59,406 bases of DNA from Pontibacter chinhatensis (GCF_900113285.1 NZ_FOOT01000013.1:1-59406), one strand, 5' to 3'; positions 24,737 through 33,321 are shown, numbered from the stretch's first letter. Numbers and translations are program-made. Notes: generated by a model from the sequence alone, not told the origin.

Positions 24737-26101
24737 ATGGAAATATCACCAAACCACCGGCATGTATACTTTTTGCTGCTCTGCCTGCTGCTGCCCCTCT
24801 GCGCCCTTGCCCAAACAGGTAGCAAGGCTCGGCCAAAGGTGCTGCTGATGGAGGTGAAAGCTGAGATTGACCCGCGCACCAACCGCTATGTGGAGTTGGC
24901 CCTGCAGGAGGCTACCGCCCGGGACGTAGACCACGTGCTGCTGGAACTGGACACCTATGGCGGCGCGCTGAACGACGCTGACGAAATCCGGACACGCATC
25001 CTGGAGTACCCCAAGCCGGTGTACGTGTTCATCAACAAGGATGCGGCCTCGGCCGGTGCCCTTATCTCGCTGGCCTGCGACAGCATCTACATGGCCCCTG
25101 GGGCTAACATTGGGGCCGCTACCGTGGTGGGCGCCGACGGCCAGGCAGCTCCGGGCAAATACCAGAGCTACATGCGCTCTATTATGCGCTCCACGGCAGA
25201 GGCGAATGGCCGCAACCCACGTATGGCCGAGGCCATGGTAGAGGCCAGCGTAGACAGCACCCTCGCCGCCGGCCAGGTGCTTAGCCTTACTACTTCGGAG
25301 GCCATCAAGTATGGTTTCTGCGAGGGAGAGGCCCCCAGCGTGGACGAAGTACTGGCCAAACTGAACCTGCAGGAGGCGGAGGTCATCCGTTACCAGCTCA
25401 GCTCCACCGACCGCGTCATCTCTTTTTTCCTGAACCCGATCATCAGCGGTATCCTGCTCCTGATCATTATAGGCGGTTTATACTTTGAGCTACAAACGCC
25501 CGGCGTAGGTTTTCCGCTGGCAGCCGCCATCTTGGCCGCTATACTTTACCTAGTGCCCTACTACCTCAACGGACTCGCCGAGAACTGGGAAATTCTGCTG
25601 TTTGTGGCCGGCATCATACTTATCATGCTGGAGGTGTTTGTGATTCCGGGCTTTGGCGTGGCAGGCATTAGCGGCATTGTGCTCACGTTCATTTCGCTGG
25701 TGCTGATTATGGTGAACAACCACCTGTTCGATTTTACCTTCGTGCCTTCGGAAAACCTGATGCGAAGCCTGGTGTCGGTGGTGATAGGGATGGTGGGCGC
25801 CGCCGTGCTGATTGCCCTGACCTGGAACCGCATGCTCAACAGCCGGCACATGCAGGGGGTGGTGCTGCAAAACAAGTTTAACAGCAAGGAGGGCTACCGC
25901 TCCGCCGACAGCGCCGAACACCTGATCGGTAAAACCGGCGTGGCCCATACCCGCATGGCCCCCTCCGGCCGCGTAATGATAGAGGATACCATCTACGACG
26001 CCCAGGCCCGTGACGGCTTCATCGAGAAAGGCGACGTAGTACAGGTGATTGACCAGAGTACTTTTGCCCTGCGGGTGAAGAAGATAGAGCCGAATGTATG
26101 A
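24737..26101 (+). CDS. NfeD-family membrane serine protease (ClpP-class)
   Basis: 454 residues. A signal peptide (to about 25) is followed by a ClpP-like domain whose nucleophile Ser is in DAASAGALISLACD and whose catalytic Lys is in GKYQSYMRSIM. Four or five membrane segments (about 230-375) follow, then a C-terminal OB-fold NfeD domain (IGKTGVAHTRMAPSGRV...GDVVQVIDQS). This is the long NfeD1b type, usually paired with a stomatin/SPFH protein; none is visible here. It is thought to act in membrane-protein quality control. It overlaps the next gene by four bases (ATGA). Confidence 0.9.
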   Translation: MEISPNHRHVYFLLLCLLLPLCALAQTGSKARPKVLLMEVKAEIDPRTNRYVELALQEATARDVDHVLLELDTYGGALNDADEIRTRILEYPKPVYVFINKDAASAGALISLACDSIYMAPGANIGAATVVGADGQAAPGKYQSYMRSIMRSTAEANGRNPRMAEAMVEASVDSTLAAGQVLSLTTSEAIKYGFCEGEAPSVDEVLAKLNLQEAEVIRYQLSSTDRVISFFLNPIISGILLLIIIGGLYFELQTPGVGFPLAAAILAAILYLVPYYLNGLAENWEILLFVAGIILIMLEVFVIPGFGVAGISGIVLTFISLVLIMVNNHLFDFTFVPSENLMRSLVSVVIGMVGAAVLIALTWNRMLNSRHMQGVVLQNKFNSKEGYRSADSAEHLIGKTGVAHTRMAPSGRVMIEDTIYDAQARDGFIEKGDVVQVIDQSTFALRVKKIEPNV

Positions 26102-26763
26102 AGCAGCTATACTTTGTACTTATAGCCGTGGCCATATTTGCCGGTTGCCAGCCGCAGGAAGAAGTAATTAAAAGCCACGGCATCAAAGAGGTGCACCTGG
26201 TGCAGTTCGGGTATTACTATCCTGAAGATTACATACACACGGAGGGCGAGATCCTTGACCCGAAGCCAAAGTTGATTGGTTATACTTCCCTGCAGCCAAA
26301 GAGCGGCAAAATGGAAGTATGAACCGGGTTTTTCGATGATTCTGTCCTTCATCATCAATATGGGCATGCTCCCAGGGCTGCCGTTGCTACAGCTTTAGCT
26401 AACTTTGCGGCACTGGAGGCAGATCAGTTTTATTACCATGATTGGGAAAACCCAAATGAAATAGGGCCTTTATACTCCGGTCCAAAACTATTCTTCCAGG
26501 TAGTAAAGGAGGATGGAAATGTGTATACTATAGGCTTTGATCGGTGGAAGCTACCAGAGGAATTGGAAGGTATATTTAAGGCAATGAATTACTACACCAG
26601 CAGTCTTAACAAGGGGAGGCCCATCATGAATATTTCATCAACTAAGAGCGTTATATTTCTGCATACCATTGATGAAGATATCACAGGTAGAGTACCCTTT
26701 CCTCCAACTCCTGCGAAAGTAAAGTTTACCCCTCCACCGGCTGCAAAATCTACACTCAACTGA
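26098..26763 (+). pseudogene. Lipoprotein gene interrupted by one in-frame TGA
   Basis: One reading frame of 221 sense and stop positions runs from ATG 26098 to the stop at 26761-26763, broken only by TGA at 26320-26322 (codon 75). The first part has a lipoprotein signal (AIFAGC) and continues to KSGKMEV; after the stop the frame goes on with TGFFDDSVLHHQYG and ends in PPAAKSTLN. A TGG-to-TGA change restoring Trp would make the frame intact. Coupled by ATGA to the NfeD gene. No known domain. Either a recent nonsense pseudogene or a sequencing error. Two short products are otherwise possible. Confidence 0.7.
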
Positions 26764-26858
26764 TTTTGCACCAACTGAAGCTGAAGCTTTTTCTCTACAT
26801 TCTTCTTCCTGCTGCAACCCCACCACCCAAATCCGACTCTTACTCTAAAAGAGACCAC

Positions 26859-27188
26859 ATGAAACAGGCACTGCTTCCGCTGCTGGCAAGTATGATTCTC
26901 TTCTGCTCCGGCTGCAAAAAGGGTGAGGACAGCTCTACCTCTGTAGAAACCGTGGACGCCACCTTAATCTGGACCGGGGATTATGCCGTGGATGGCTGCG
27001 GCTTTATGCTGCAAATCGGAGACACGAGGCATAAGCCAGTCAATGAGGACGACATCAGCAGCTCCTTCCGGGAAAACTCCCCAACGGAAGTGGAGGCTAC
27101 GATCATCAACTACCACAAAACGCAGCGGTACTGCATGGCACAAACAGGTATCAACACCATCAAAATTGTGGAAATCCGTAGACGCTAA
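26859..27188 (+). CDS. Small lipoprotein, paralogue A (WTG-DGCGF family)
   Basis: 109 residues from ATG 26859 (MKQALLPLLAS); the frame upstream reads through a non-lipoprotein stretch. The lipobox is MILFCSGC. The mature part contains IWTGDYAVDGCGFMLQIG, followed by NEDDISSSF and a late second Cys (RYCM). The 27207-27548 neighbour aligns along its whole length, so these are tandem paralogues. The paired cysteines suggest one disulfide. Function unknown; probably outer-membrane facing. Confidence 0.8.
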   Translation: MKQALLPLLASMILFCSGCKKGEDSSTSVETVDATLIWTGDYAVDGCGFMLQIGDTRHKPVNEDDISSSFRENSPTEVEATIINYHKTQRYCMAQTGINTIKIVEIRRR

Positions 27189-27206
27189 TCTAAAGCACGT
27201 AAACCT

Positions 27207-27548
27207 ATGAAAACCTTCCTCCTCCTTGTTTCCCTGTTCCTGCTGGCTTCCTGCCAAAACAATACCCGGCAGGACGAACTAACCGAGCTGAACCACCGCA
27301 CCACCGCCATACTTTACTGGACTGGCGAGATTGCCGCCGATGGCTGTGGTTTTGAGGTAGAGATTGAGGGCAAGCGGTACCTGCCCGAGAACGAAAATGC
27401 CATACCTGAGTCTTTTAAGCAGGTAGACAGCAGCCGCGTCCAGCTCACGTACGCGCGCCTCTCCGACCCCATCGACCGCCGTTGCGGCATGCTGCCACAG
27501 CCGCGGGTGATGCCGGCCATCCGCATACTTTCGGTTGAGGCTTTATAA
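27207..27548 (+). CDS. Small lipoprotein, paralogue B (WTG-DGCGF family)
   Basis: 113 residues. Lipobox LFLLASC. YWTGEIAADGCGFEVEIEG, then NENAIPESF, then RRCGMLP mirror the upstream paralogue with the same spacing. Eighteen bases separate the two genes, so they share a transcript. Divergence is substantial outside the shared blocks, so the duplication is not recent. I do not recognise a named family. Confidence 0.8.
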   Translation: MKTFLLLVSLFLLASCQNNTRQDELTELNHRTTAILYWTGEIAADGCGFEVEIEGKRYLPENENAIPESFKQVDSSRVQLTYARLSDPIDRRCGMLPQPRVMPAIRILSVEAL

Positions 27549-27630
27549 TTAAAATTATACTTTTTCGTATTTTGCATGCAACCTTTTCAAGTTCAGGAGG
27601 CTCTGTAAAGTATAGCCCTTGCCTCCTACT

Positions 27631-27714
27631 ATGAAAAAACTATTTTACATCAGTCTTGCTTTGCTCTCGAACCTGCTCTTTATCACCTCACGGGAGGAGC
27701 ACCAGGAAGAGTAG
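27631..27714 (+). CDS. Possible 27-residue hydrophobic peptide
   Basis: ATG 27631 opens a frame of 27 codons that starts MKKLFYISLALLSNLLF, a plausible signal or membrane segment, and ends in an acidic tail (EEHQEE). It lies between the lipoprotein pair and kdsB. A TATTTTG sequence about 55 bases upstream could be a -7 element. Too short to judge by composition; it may be a secreted micropeptide or chance. Confidence 0.3.
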   Translation: MKKLFYISLALLSNLLFITSREEHQEE

Positions 27715-27765
27715 CCCTTGCCAGCAAAAAGAAAACCGCCCGCTGGATTAGTGGCCATACTTATG

Positions 27766-27773
27766 TACCTTTG
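27766..27773 (+). promoter_or_regulatory. TAnnTTTG promoter of kdsB
   Basis: TACCTTTG is a perfect -7 element 24 bases before the kdsB ATG. It shows that the TTG at 27771 is not the start codon. Confidence 0.65.
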
Positions 27774-27797
27774 GGGCTCATCCAAAACCTGAAAAGT

Positions 27798-28532
27798 ATG
27801 GAAGTACTTGGCATCATTCCGGCACGCTACGCCAGCACCCGTTTCCCTGGCAAACCTCTCACCGACATCCATGGTAAAAGTATGATTCAGCGCGTGTACG
27901 AGCAGGCGAAGAAGTCTGGCCTGGCGGAAGTGCTGGTGGCTACTGATGACGCGCGTATTCTGGAGCATGTGCAGAGCTTTGGCGGCAAAGCCGTGATGAC
28001 CGGCAGCCATCATCAAAGCGGCACCGACCGTTGCTTTGAGGCCTACAAGCTAAACAACCAGCCGTACGAGTACATCATCAACATCCAGGGCGACGAGCCG
28101 TTCATCCACCCCGAGCAGATTGACCTGGTCGCCGCCTGTTTTGAGAAGCCGAACACGCAGCTGGCAACGCTTGTAAAGCAGGTGGAAACGGCAGAGGAGC
28201 TTTTCAACGTGAACTCCCCAAAAGTCGTCATCAACCAGGCAAAGGAGGCCTTATACTTTAGCCGCCAGCCCATCCCCTACTGCCGCAACGTGCCTAACGA
28301 CATCTGGCACAAGCAGCATACCTATTACAAGCACATTGGCATCTACGGCTACCGCGCAGATATTCTGGAGCAGATTACCCAACTGCCGCCCTCTGCCCTG
28401 GAGCTGGCCGAGTCGCTGGAGCAGTTGCGCTGGCTGGAGCATGGCTTTAAGATCACCACTGCCCTCACCCACCACGAAACCATCGGCATCGACACCCCGG
28501 AAGACCTGGAGCGGGTAATTAATAATGAGTAA
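27798..28532 (+). CDS. kdsB: 3-deoxy-manno-octulosonate cytidylyltransferase
   Basis: 244 residues from ATG 27798 (MEVLGIIPARYASTRFPGKPL). It activates Kdo as CMP-Kdo for lipopolysaccharide core synthesis. The nucleotide-binding PARYASTRFPGKP, the GTDRCFEA block, NIQGDEPFI and the C-terminal GIDTPEDLERV are family signatures. The length is normal. A single-gene unit is likely; a weakly hydrophobic membrane-protein gene follows after 61 bases. Confidence 0.95.
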   Translation: MEVLGIIPARYASTRFPGKPLTDIHGKSMIQRVYEQAKKSGLAEVLVATDDARILEHVQSFGGKAVMTGSHHQSGTDRCFEAYKLNNQPYEYIINIQGDEPFIHPEQIDLVAACFEKPNTQLATLVKQVETAEELFNVNSPKVVINQAKEALYFSRQPIPYCRNVPNDIWHKQHTYYKHIGIYGYRADILEQITQLPPSALELAESLEQLRWLEHGFKITTALTHHETIGIDTPEDLERVINNE

Positions 28533-28593
28533 TGATGAATCAGTAATTGGTAATCAAACATTAGTCATTATTCGTTAATCACTACTCATTAAA

Positions 28594-29019
28594 ATGCGGA
28601 ATTATACTTTGATGCGCTTCGTGCGGCTTAACTTATACTTCTTCGTGATGTACTTCGCGTTGACGGCGATTTGGTATGGGCTGAGCGGGCGCTTCTCGGA
28701 GATGGACACCACGCAGCTGCTTCGGGAGATAAGTATAAACGCAGCCCTTTTCTCGCTGGTGTTCAGTATAACGATGCTTATACTTTACCGCCGCACGCTG
28801 GTACGGCTACCTGTGCAGAAGTTTACTTCCAAGCAACTGCAGCAGCGGCTGGAGGAGATTGGTTTTACCAAGGCAAACGAGCAGAAGCAGCCGCTACAGG
28901 TATACAAACCTACCCCACCCAAAGCCTCTGCCCTGGCCGGAAACGTATTTGTACAGCAAACCGCTAACTTCTGGCTACTGGAAGGACCGAAGAAGTACCT
29001 GGGGAAGTTAGAGAGTTGA
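28594..29019 (+). CDS. Small membrane protein of unknown function
   Basis: 141 residues with two predicted membrane segments (about 12-30 and 46-66) and a soluble basic C-terminal half ending in FWLLEGPKKYLGK. The KFTSKQLQQRLEEIGF block suggests a short helical domain. No family recognised. The last residues (KLES and the stop) fall inside the purine-rich repeat that begins there, so the C-terminus may have been changed by the repeat. Five AAGTATA motifs lie in the first 200 bases. Confidence 0.6.
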   Translation: MRNYTLMRFVRLNLYFFVMYFALTAIWYGLSGRFSEMDTTQLLREISINAALFSLVFSITMLILYRRTLVRLPVQKFTSKQLQQRLEEIGFTKANEQKQPLQVYKPTPPKASALAGNVFVQQTANFWLLEGPKKYLGKLES

Positions 29020-29076
29020 GGAGTTTGGGAGTTGAGGAGTTAGAGAGTTAGAAGGTTAAAAAGTTAGAAAGTTATC
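29008..29076 (+). repeat. Purine-rich post-stop repeat, copy 2
   Basis: TTAGAGAGTTGAGGAGTT and related units continue through the stop codon of the preceding gene to AGTTAGAAGGTTAAAAAGTT. The order and polarity are the same as after the genes ending at 4212 and 29578. Confidence 0.75.
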
Positions 29077-29096
29077 TCTTCTGAAGTATAAATTGT

Positions 29097-29130
29097 GAGC
29101 GGCTGGTACTATAAATAGTACCAGCCGCTC
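29097..29130 (+). terminator. Perfect 16-bp palindromic hairpin
   Basis: GAGCGGCTGGTACTAT pairs fully with its complement across an AA loop. Followed by TCGTTTATACTTTATACTTT. It probably ends the transcript of the membrane-protein gene. Confidence 0.7.
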
Positions 29131-29149
29131 TCGTTTATACTTTATACTT

Positions 29150-29480
29150 TCCTGCCGCAAGTTTAGCGCTAGCGTAACTTGTGGCTGTGCATGGGGCAAG
29201 TTTGTAACTTGCTTTCTGCGGAGCAGAAAAGTACATGATGGTTGAACTTTATACTTGGATTGGGCATGGCCAAAGTATAGCCAGCGCCCATTCCAGCCAT
29301 TGTTGGTGTTATCACCAAAGATTTTATACTTCAGCAGACTTTACAGGCGAAGAATGAAAGCCTTTTAATCGGAATATAAAGTATAGCCAAATCCTTCGCT
29401 GTCCTGTTTTTCCAAAGCAAAGCAGTTACAAACTGCTGCCATAGGTAGCCACAAGTTACACTACCGCTAAACTTGCGGCA
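29150..29480. repeat. Palindromic repeats around an AAGTATA cluster
   Basis: CCGCAAGTTTAGCGCTAGCG...AACTTG (about 29154-29180), GCAAGTTTGTAACTTGC (29197-29213), and the inverted form CAAGTTACACTACCGCTAAACTTG (about 29452-29475) resemble the hairpins in the two islands. Six AAGTATA/TATACTT sites lie between. No gene is visible. Confidence 0.6.
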
Positions 29481-29483
29481 TAC

Positions 29484-29577
29484 TCATTCCACTTTCTAAC
29501 TTTCTAACTTTCTAACTTTTTAACCTTCTAACTTTCTAACTCTCCATCTCTCTAACTCCTCAACTCCCCAACTCTCC
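29484..29577 (-). repeat. Purine-rich post-stop repeat, copy 3
   Basis: On the minus strand, right after the YciH stop, GAGTTGGGGAGTTGAGGAGT leads into GTTAGAGAGATGGAGAGTT and several GTTAGAAA units. Same polarity as copies 1 and 2. Confidence 0.75.
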
Positions 29578-29925
29578 TCATCCTCCCGCTTTTTTGGCTT
29601 TGTAGCCAGCGGCTAGCAGTACCTGCAGGGCTTTGTCGCGGAAGTCGCCTTGTATTAGGATTTCGCCGTCTTTGGCAGAGCCGCCCACACCGCATTTATT
29701 TTTCAGCAGCTTGCCTAGCTCCTTCAGGTCGTCCTCGGTTCCCACAAACCCTGTGATAAGCGTCACCTGCTTGCCGGCGCGTGCTTTCTTGTCGAGCATC
29801 ACCTTCAGGTTCTGCTGCTGTGGCGGCAAGGTTTCCTGTTCTCTCTCCTGCTCATACTCGTAGTTAAAATCCTGGTTAGTGGAGTATACTACGCCCTGGC
29901 GGCCTTTCTTATTTTTATCCTTCAT
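29578..29925 (-). CDS. SUI1/YciH family translation factor
   Basis: 115 residues. A flexible charged N-terminus of about 40 residues is followed by the SUI1 fold, with LDKKARAGKQVTLITGF and LLKNKCGVGGSAKDGEILIQGDFRDK, which is the conserved core of eIF1-like proteins. In bacteria YciH affects start-site fidelity. The length and N-terminal tail are typical for Bacteroidota homologues. Its stop codon merges into the purine-rich repeat. Confidence 0.88.
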   Translation of the reverse strand: MKDKNKKGRQGVVYSTNQDFNYEYEQEREQETLPPQQQNLKVMLDKKARAGKQVTLITGFVGTEDDLKELGKLLKNKCGVGGSAKDGEILIQGDFRDKALQVLLAAGYKAKKAGG

Positions 29926-30014
29926 GTTTTTAAATTAATAATGAGTAGGAAATAATGATTAATAGTGAAACACCTTTTTAATTATTCATTCATCATTCAC
30001 CATTACTCATTCTT

Positions 30015-30896
30015 TTACGGCACCAGCACCCTTAGCGACTGCGGCACCATACTTACCTCAAACGTCTGCGCCTTGCCCAGGTAATCACCATCGGCATGGT
30101 ACATCATCTCCTCCTCCGCCTGCACGTTAACGCGGTCGGTCTGGAAATACTCCGCGCTATCGGCATTGGCTAGTTGCTTGGTAAGCATGCAGTAGCTCAG
30201 GTTAAGCGCTTTAATAAGGTCCAGGCGGCGCACCAGGCACACGTCCAGCAAGCCATCCTGAATGTCGGCATTGGGCGCGATATAGGCATTGTTGCCATAC
30301 TGTGCGGCGTTGGCGAAGGCCATCACAAAGCAGTCGGTGTCCAGGGTGTTGCCGTTTATACTTGCTATCACTGGCAGGTGCTTATAGTTAAGCACCTCTT
30401 TCATCACCAGCTCCACGTAAGTCTGCAGGCCACGTTTTTTGTTGCCTGCAAACACCGAGCTGATGTAGGCGTCAAAGCCGATGCCCGCCGTGGTAAAGAA
30501 AGGGTGCCCGTTTATCTGCCCGCTGTCGATGGTGGTGATGTTGGCCTTGTTGATGACGCGCAGCGCCCCGTCCAGCCCCATCGGGATACCCAGGTGGCGC
30601 GCCAGTCCGTTACCGGACCCTTTCGGCAGTATGGCCAGAGCCGCTTCGGTGTGCAGCAGCCCGCGTGCCACCTCGTTCACGGTTCCGTCGCCGCCTACGG
30701 CCACCACTATCGCTACGCCCTGGTTGGCAGCCTCCCGCGCCAGGTCCGGTGCATGGCCGGCACGCTCCGTGTAAACGATGTCGTGCGCATATTTGTCCTG
30801 GTTAAGGTGTTCCCGGATAAGGGCCTCCACATCTTTGCGGCTTTTGGTGCCGGAAGTGGGGTTAATGATAAAGCGGACTTTGGTGCGTTGGCTCAT
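30015..30896 (-). CDS. Diacylglycerol/lipid kinase family protein (YegS-like)
   Basis: 293 residues. The N-terminal catalytic domain carries IINPTSGTKSRKD, the nucleotide-binding VAVGGDGTVNEVARGL and LPKGSGNGLARHLGI. The C-terminal beta-sandwich includes NIQDGLLDVCLV and YHADGDYLG. The family phosphorylates diacylglycerol or related lipids. No signal peptide. It shares the minus strand with the upstream stress protein but a terminator lies between them. Confidence 0.9.
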   Translation of the reverse strand: MSQRTKVRFIINPTSGTKSRKDVEALIREHLNQDKYAHDIVYTERAGHAPDLAREAANQGVAIVVAVGGDGTVNEVARGLLHTEAALAILPKGSGNGLARHLGIPMGLDGALRVINKANITTIDSGQINGHPFFTTAGIGFDAYISSVFAGNKKRGLQTYVELVMKEVLNYKHLPVIASINGNTLDTDCFVMAFANAAQYGNNAYIAPNADIQDGLLDVCLVRRLDLIKALNLSYCMLTKQLANADSAEYFQTDRVNVQAEEEMMYHADGDYLGKAQTFEVSMVPQSLRVLVP

Positions 30897-30933
30897 AGTG
30901 GCAAAATTACCTCATTCGGCCCGGAATAAAAAA

Positions 30934-30959
30934 AGCCTGACGCGGGAAGGCATCAGGCT
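30934..30959 (-). terminator. Terminator after universal stress protein
   Basis: AGCCTGA / TCAGGCT stem; on the minus strand followed by TTTTTTTATTCC. It lies between the Usp and lipid kinase genes. Confidence 0.85.
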
Positions 30960-30980
30960 CTACGTGTAGTTTTATACTTT

Positions 30981-31832
30981 CTACTTCAGTTGTACGGTCA
31001 GCACCGGAATGCGGGTGTGGTTCACCAGGTCCTCGGCTATACTTCCGCTGAGCAGGTGCGACAGGCCGGTTCTGCCGTGCGTGGCCATCATGATCATGTC
31101 GGCACTGATGTCGTGGGCAAAGTGCAGGATGCCATCCTCTTCCATCACATCGTTGTAAATATTGATGGTATAGTTCTCCAGGCCATACTTCTCGGCAGTG
31201 TACTGCAGCTTGCTGCGCAGGTTAGAGCTCGATTCAAAAGCGCCCGGCGTGTTGATGTACACCATGTGCAGGCGTGCACCAAACAGCTGCTGGAACTGCT
31301 TAAACTGCTCCATGGCGCTGCGGATCTCACGCTTGAAGTCAGACGCCAACACGATCTCGCGTGGGTGAAAGTCAGCCATGCGGTTCTTCACGGTCAGCAC
31401 GGGGCAATCGGCGGTGCGCACCACTTTCTCGGTGTTAGAGCCAATCAAGAACTCATCCAGCCCGCTCGACCCCTTCGATCCCATCACCACCAGGTCCACA
31501 GCATCCTCTTTTATAGTCCTTCTGATTTTGTTGATCGGGCGGTCTACAGTTACCTCCTCCACTACTTCCACGCCATCGCGTAGCACGCTGCCCAGCAGCT
31601 CGCTCATCTTGGCTTTCGTGTGCTCCAGCAGGCGCAGCATGTATACCTGTTCCATGCCGTTAGAGCCTACCATGGCATCGCCGGTTACGCTAAAGCTCGG
31701 ACCGTAGTAAGGCGCCTCTACCACGTGCAGCAGTTTAATGGCAGCACCGGTACGGCGTGCAATTGATACAGCTACCTCGTAGGCGTTGCGGGCCTCCTCC
31801 GAAAAATCAGTTGGCACTAAAATCCTTCTCAT
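30981..31832 (-). CDS. Universal stress protein, two Usp domains
   Basis: 283 residues. Domain 1 (1-145) starts MRRILVPTDFSEEA and has the ATP-binding GSKGSSGLDEFLIGSNTEKV. Domain 2 (about 150-283) has IVLASDFKREI and ATHGRTGLSHLLSGSIAEDL. Both Gly-rich nucleotide loops are intact, so both halves may bind ATP. Such proteins support survival under starvation or redox stress. A second tandem-Usp gene lies at 35026, but its second loop is degenerate. The upstream 240-base gap carries several AAGTATA sites and no gene. Confidence 0.92.
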   Translation of the reverse strand: MRRILVPTDFSEEARNAYEVAVSIARRTGAAIKLLHVVEAPYYGPSFSVTGDAMVGSNGMEQVYMLRLLEHTKAKMSELLGSVLRDGVEVVEEVTVDRPINKIRRTIKEDAVDLVVMGSKGSSGLDEFLIGSNTEKVVRTADCPVLTVKNRMADFHPREIVLASDFKREIRSAMEQFKQFQQLFGARLHMVYINTPGAFESSSNLRSKLQYTAEKYGLENYTINIYNDVMEEDGILHFAHDISADMIMMATHGRTGLSHLLSGSIAEDLVNHTRIPVLTVQLK

Positions 31833-32024
31833 GTTTGTGCGGTTTAGATGGATGATGTAACGTCAGTAAAGTATGGTATCCGGCGCAGCAGCAGCTGAAA
31901 CAGACACGCTATTTATAAGTTGTATACTTGTCTGTAAAAGTATAGCGTTTAATTAATATAAACCATGATCTTCATCATTATTATACTTTTAAGGCAGCCG
32001 CATAGTTTGTATTTAAAAAAGAAA

Positions 32025-32047
32025 GGCTGCACTTCAACAGAGCAGCC
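32025..32047 (-). terminator. Probable terminator of gap
   Basis: GGCTGC / GCAGCC stem, followed on the minus strand by TTTCTTTTTT, 28 bases past the gap stop. Confidence 0.7.
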
Positions 32048-32074
32048 CCTTCTATACTTTAAAAAAGGTTATAC

Positions 32075-33067
32075 TTAACCGATGCGTGCGATCAGGTCGG
32101 CAACGCGGTTAGAGTAGCCAGCCTCGTTATCGTACCAGCCCACAACTTTCACCAGTGTTTCGTTGGCAGAAGTCATCTCGGCGTCGAAAATACAAGAGTG
32201 TGTATTGCCTACGATGTCGATGGAAACGATTGGGTCTTCTGTATACTCCAGGATTCCTTTCAGCTCGCCTTCAGCAGCCTTTTTCATGGCAGCATTGATT
32301 TCTTCTTTCGTCGCTGGCTTCTTCAGCACACAAGTCAGGTCCGTCAGTGAGCCATCCGGAATTGGAACGCGCATCGCTACGCCGTCCAGTTTACCTTTCA
32401 GGTGAGGCAGTACCAGGCCAACAGCCTTGGCAGCACCAGTAGAGGTAGGCACGATAGAGTAAGCAGCAGCGCGGGCGCGGCGCAGGTCTTTGTGCGGACC
32501 GTCCTGCAGGTTCTGGTCAGCGGTGTATGCGTGTACGGTTGTAATATATCCTTTCTCGATACCGAAGGCATCGTCCAGTACTTTAGCCATTGGGGCCAGG
32601 CAGTTAGTGGTGCACGAAGCGTTGGAAACGATTCTTTCCTCGCCAGTCAGCACATCATCGTTAACGCCAAGCACAACTGTCTTTAGGTTGCCTTTGGCAG
32701 GAGCCGAGATAACTACCTTTCTGGCACCAGCTTCCAGGTGTCCGCCAGCACCGGCTTCATCCACGAAACGGCCAGTAGACTCCAGCACTACGTCTACGCC
32801 CAGTGTGCCCCATGGCAGGTTCTTAGGGTCGCGCTCTGCTGTGATTTTTATCTCGCTGCCATTTACGATGATGCCGCCTTCAGAGGCCTCTACCGTACCG
32901 TTAAATTTGCCATGCACGGAGTCATACTTCAGCAGGTGTGCCAGTGTTTTGGTATCTGTCAGGTCGTTGATGGCAACTACCTCCACATTCTCCTTTTGAA
33001 GCAGCGCCTTGAAGGCAAGTCTGCCGATTCGGCCAAAGCCGTTAATTGCAACTTTAATTTTAGACAT
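32075..33067 (-). CDS. gap: Glyceraldehyde-3-phosphate dehydrogenase, type I
   Basis: 330 residues, full length. It interconverts glyceraldehyde-3-phosphate and 1,3-bisphosphoglycerate with NAD. The N-terminal INGFGRIGRLAF is the NAD-binding loop; SNASCTTNCLAP carries the catalytic Cys; KVVGWYDNEAGYS closes the family signature. Contains the usual sulfate/phosphate-binding THAYTADQ region. Divergent from tRNA-Glu. No AAGTATA copy occurs in this presumably highly expressed gene. Confidence 0.97.
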   Translation of the reverse strand: MSKIKVAINGFGRIGRLAFKALLQKENVEVVAINDLTDTKTLAHLLKYDSVHGKFNGTVEASEGGIIVNGSEIKITAERDPKNLPWGTLGVDVVLESTGRFVDEAGAGGHLEAGARKVVISAPAKGNLKTVVLGVNDDVLTGEERIVSNASCTTNCLAPMAKVLDDAFGIEKGYITTVHAYTADQNLQDGPHKDLRRARAAAYSIVPTSTGAAKAVGLVLPHLKGKLDGVAMRVPIPDGSLTDLTCVLKKPATKEEINAAMKKAAEGELKGILEYTEDPIVSIDIVGNTHSCIFDAEMTSANETLVKVVGWYDNEAGYSNRVADLIARIG

Positions 33068-33196
33068 GGTATCTAGATATTGAGAGTTATGTTAATGCTG
33101 CTAAGTTACGATTTAGGATAGTGTAAAACCAACATTTTTTTCCACCCTGGCCCTTAGCATCTTATACCTATAAGACAAAAATATTTACTGCTTAGT

Positions 33197-33227
33197 TTTG
33201 CATATTCAAAAACACCGGCTATATTTG
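33197..33227 (+). promoter_or_regulatory. Promoter of tRNA-Glu
   Basis: TTTG (33197-33200), 19-base spacer, TATATTTG (33220-33227): a textbook Bacteroidota sigma-70 type promoter, 19 bases ahead of the tRNA. Confidence 0.85.
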
Positions 33228-33246
33228 CACCACAATCAGACAGAAC

Positions 33247-33321
33247 GGCCCGTTCGTCTAGGGGTTAGGACGCCAGATTTTCATTCTGGTAACAGGGGTT
33301 CGATTCCCCTACGGGCTACCA
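33247..33321 (+). tRNA. tRNA-Glu (anticodon TTC)
   Basis: Acceptor GGCCCGT/ACGGGCT with a G-U first pair, D-arm with TAGGGGTTAGGA, anticodon stem CCAGA/TCTGG with loop TTTTCAT (TTC), T-arm AGGGG-TTCGATT-CCCCT, and an encoded CCA (33319-33321). A terminator hairpin begins at its last base. Two further copies of its 3' flank occur at 34410 and 36059. Confidence 0.97.

Noticed and set aside
1721..26322. TGA read as Trp (recoding), suggested by the umuC relic and the 26098 lipoprotein
   Set aside because: Trp is encoded by TGG throughout, and TGA serves as a real stop in coupled ATGA overlaps (for example 5300, 9077, 50992).
29008..29577. A CRISPR array in the purine-rich or hairpin repeats
   Set aside because: No constant repeat with unique spacers of regular length, and no cas genes.
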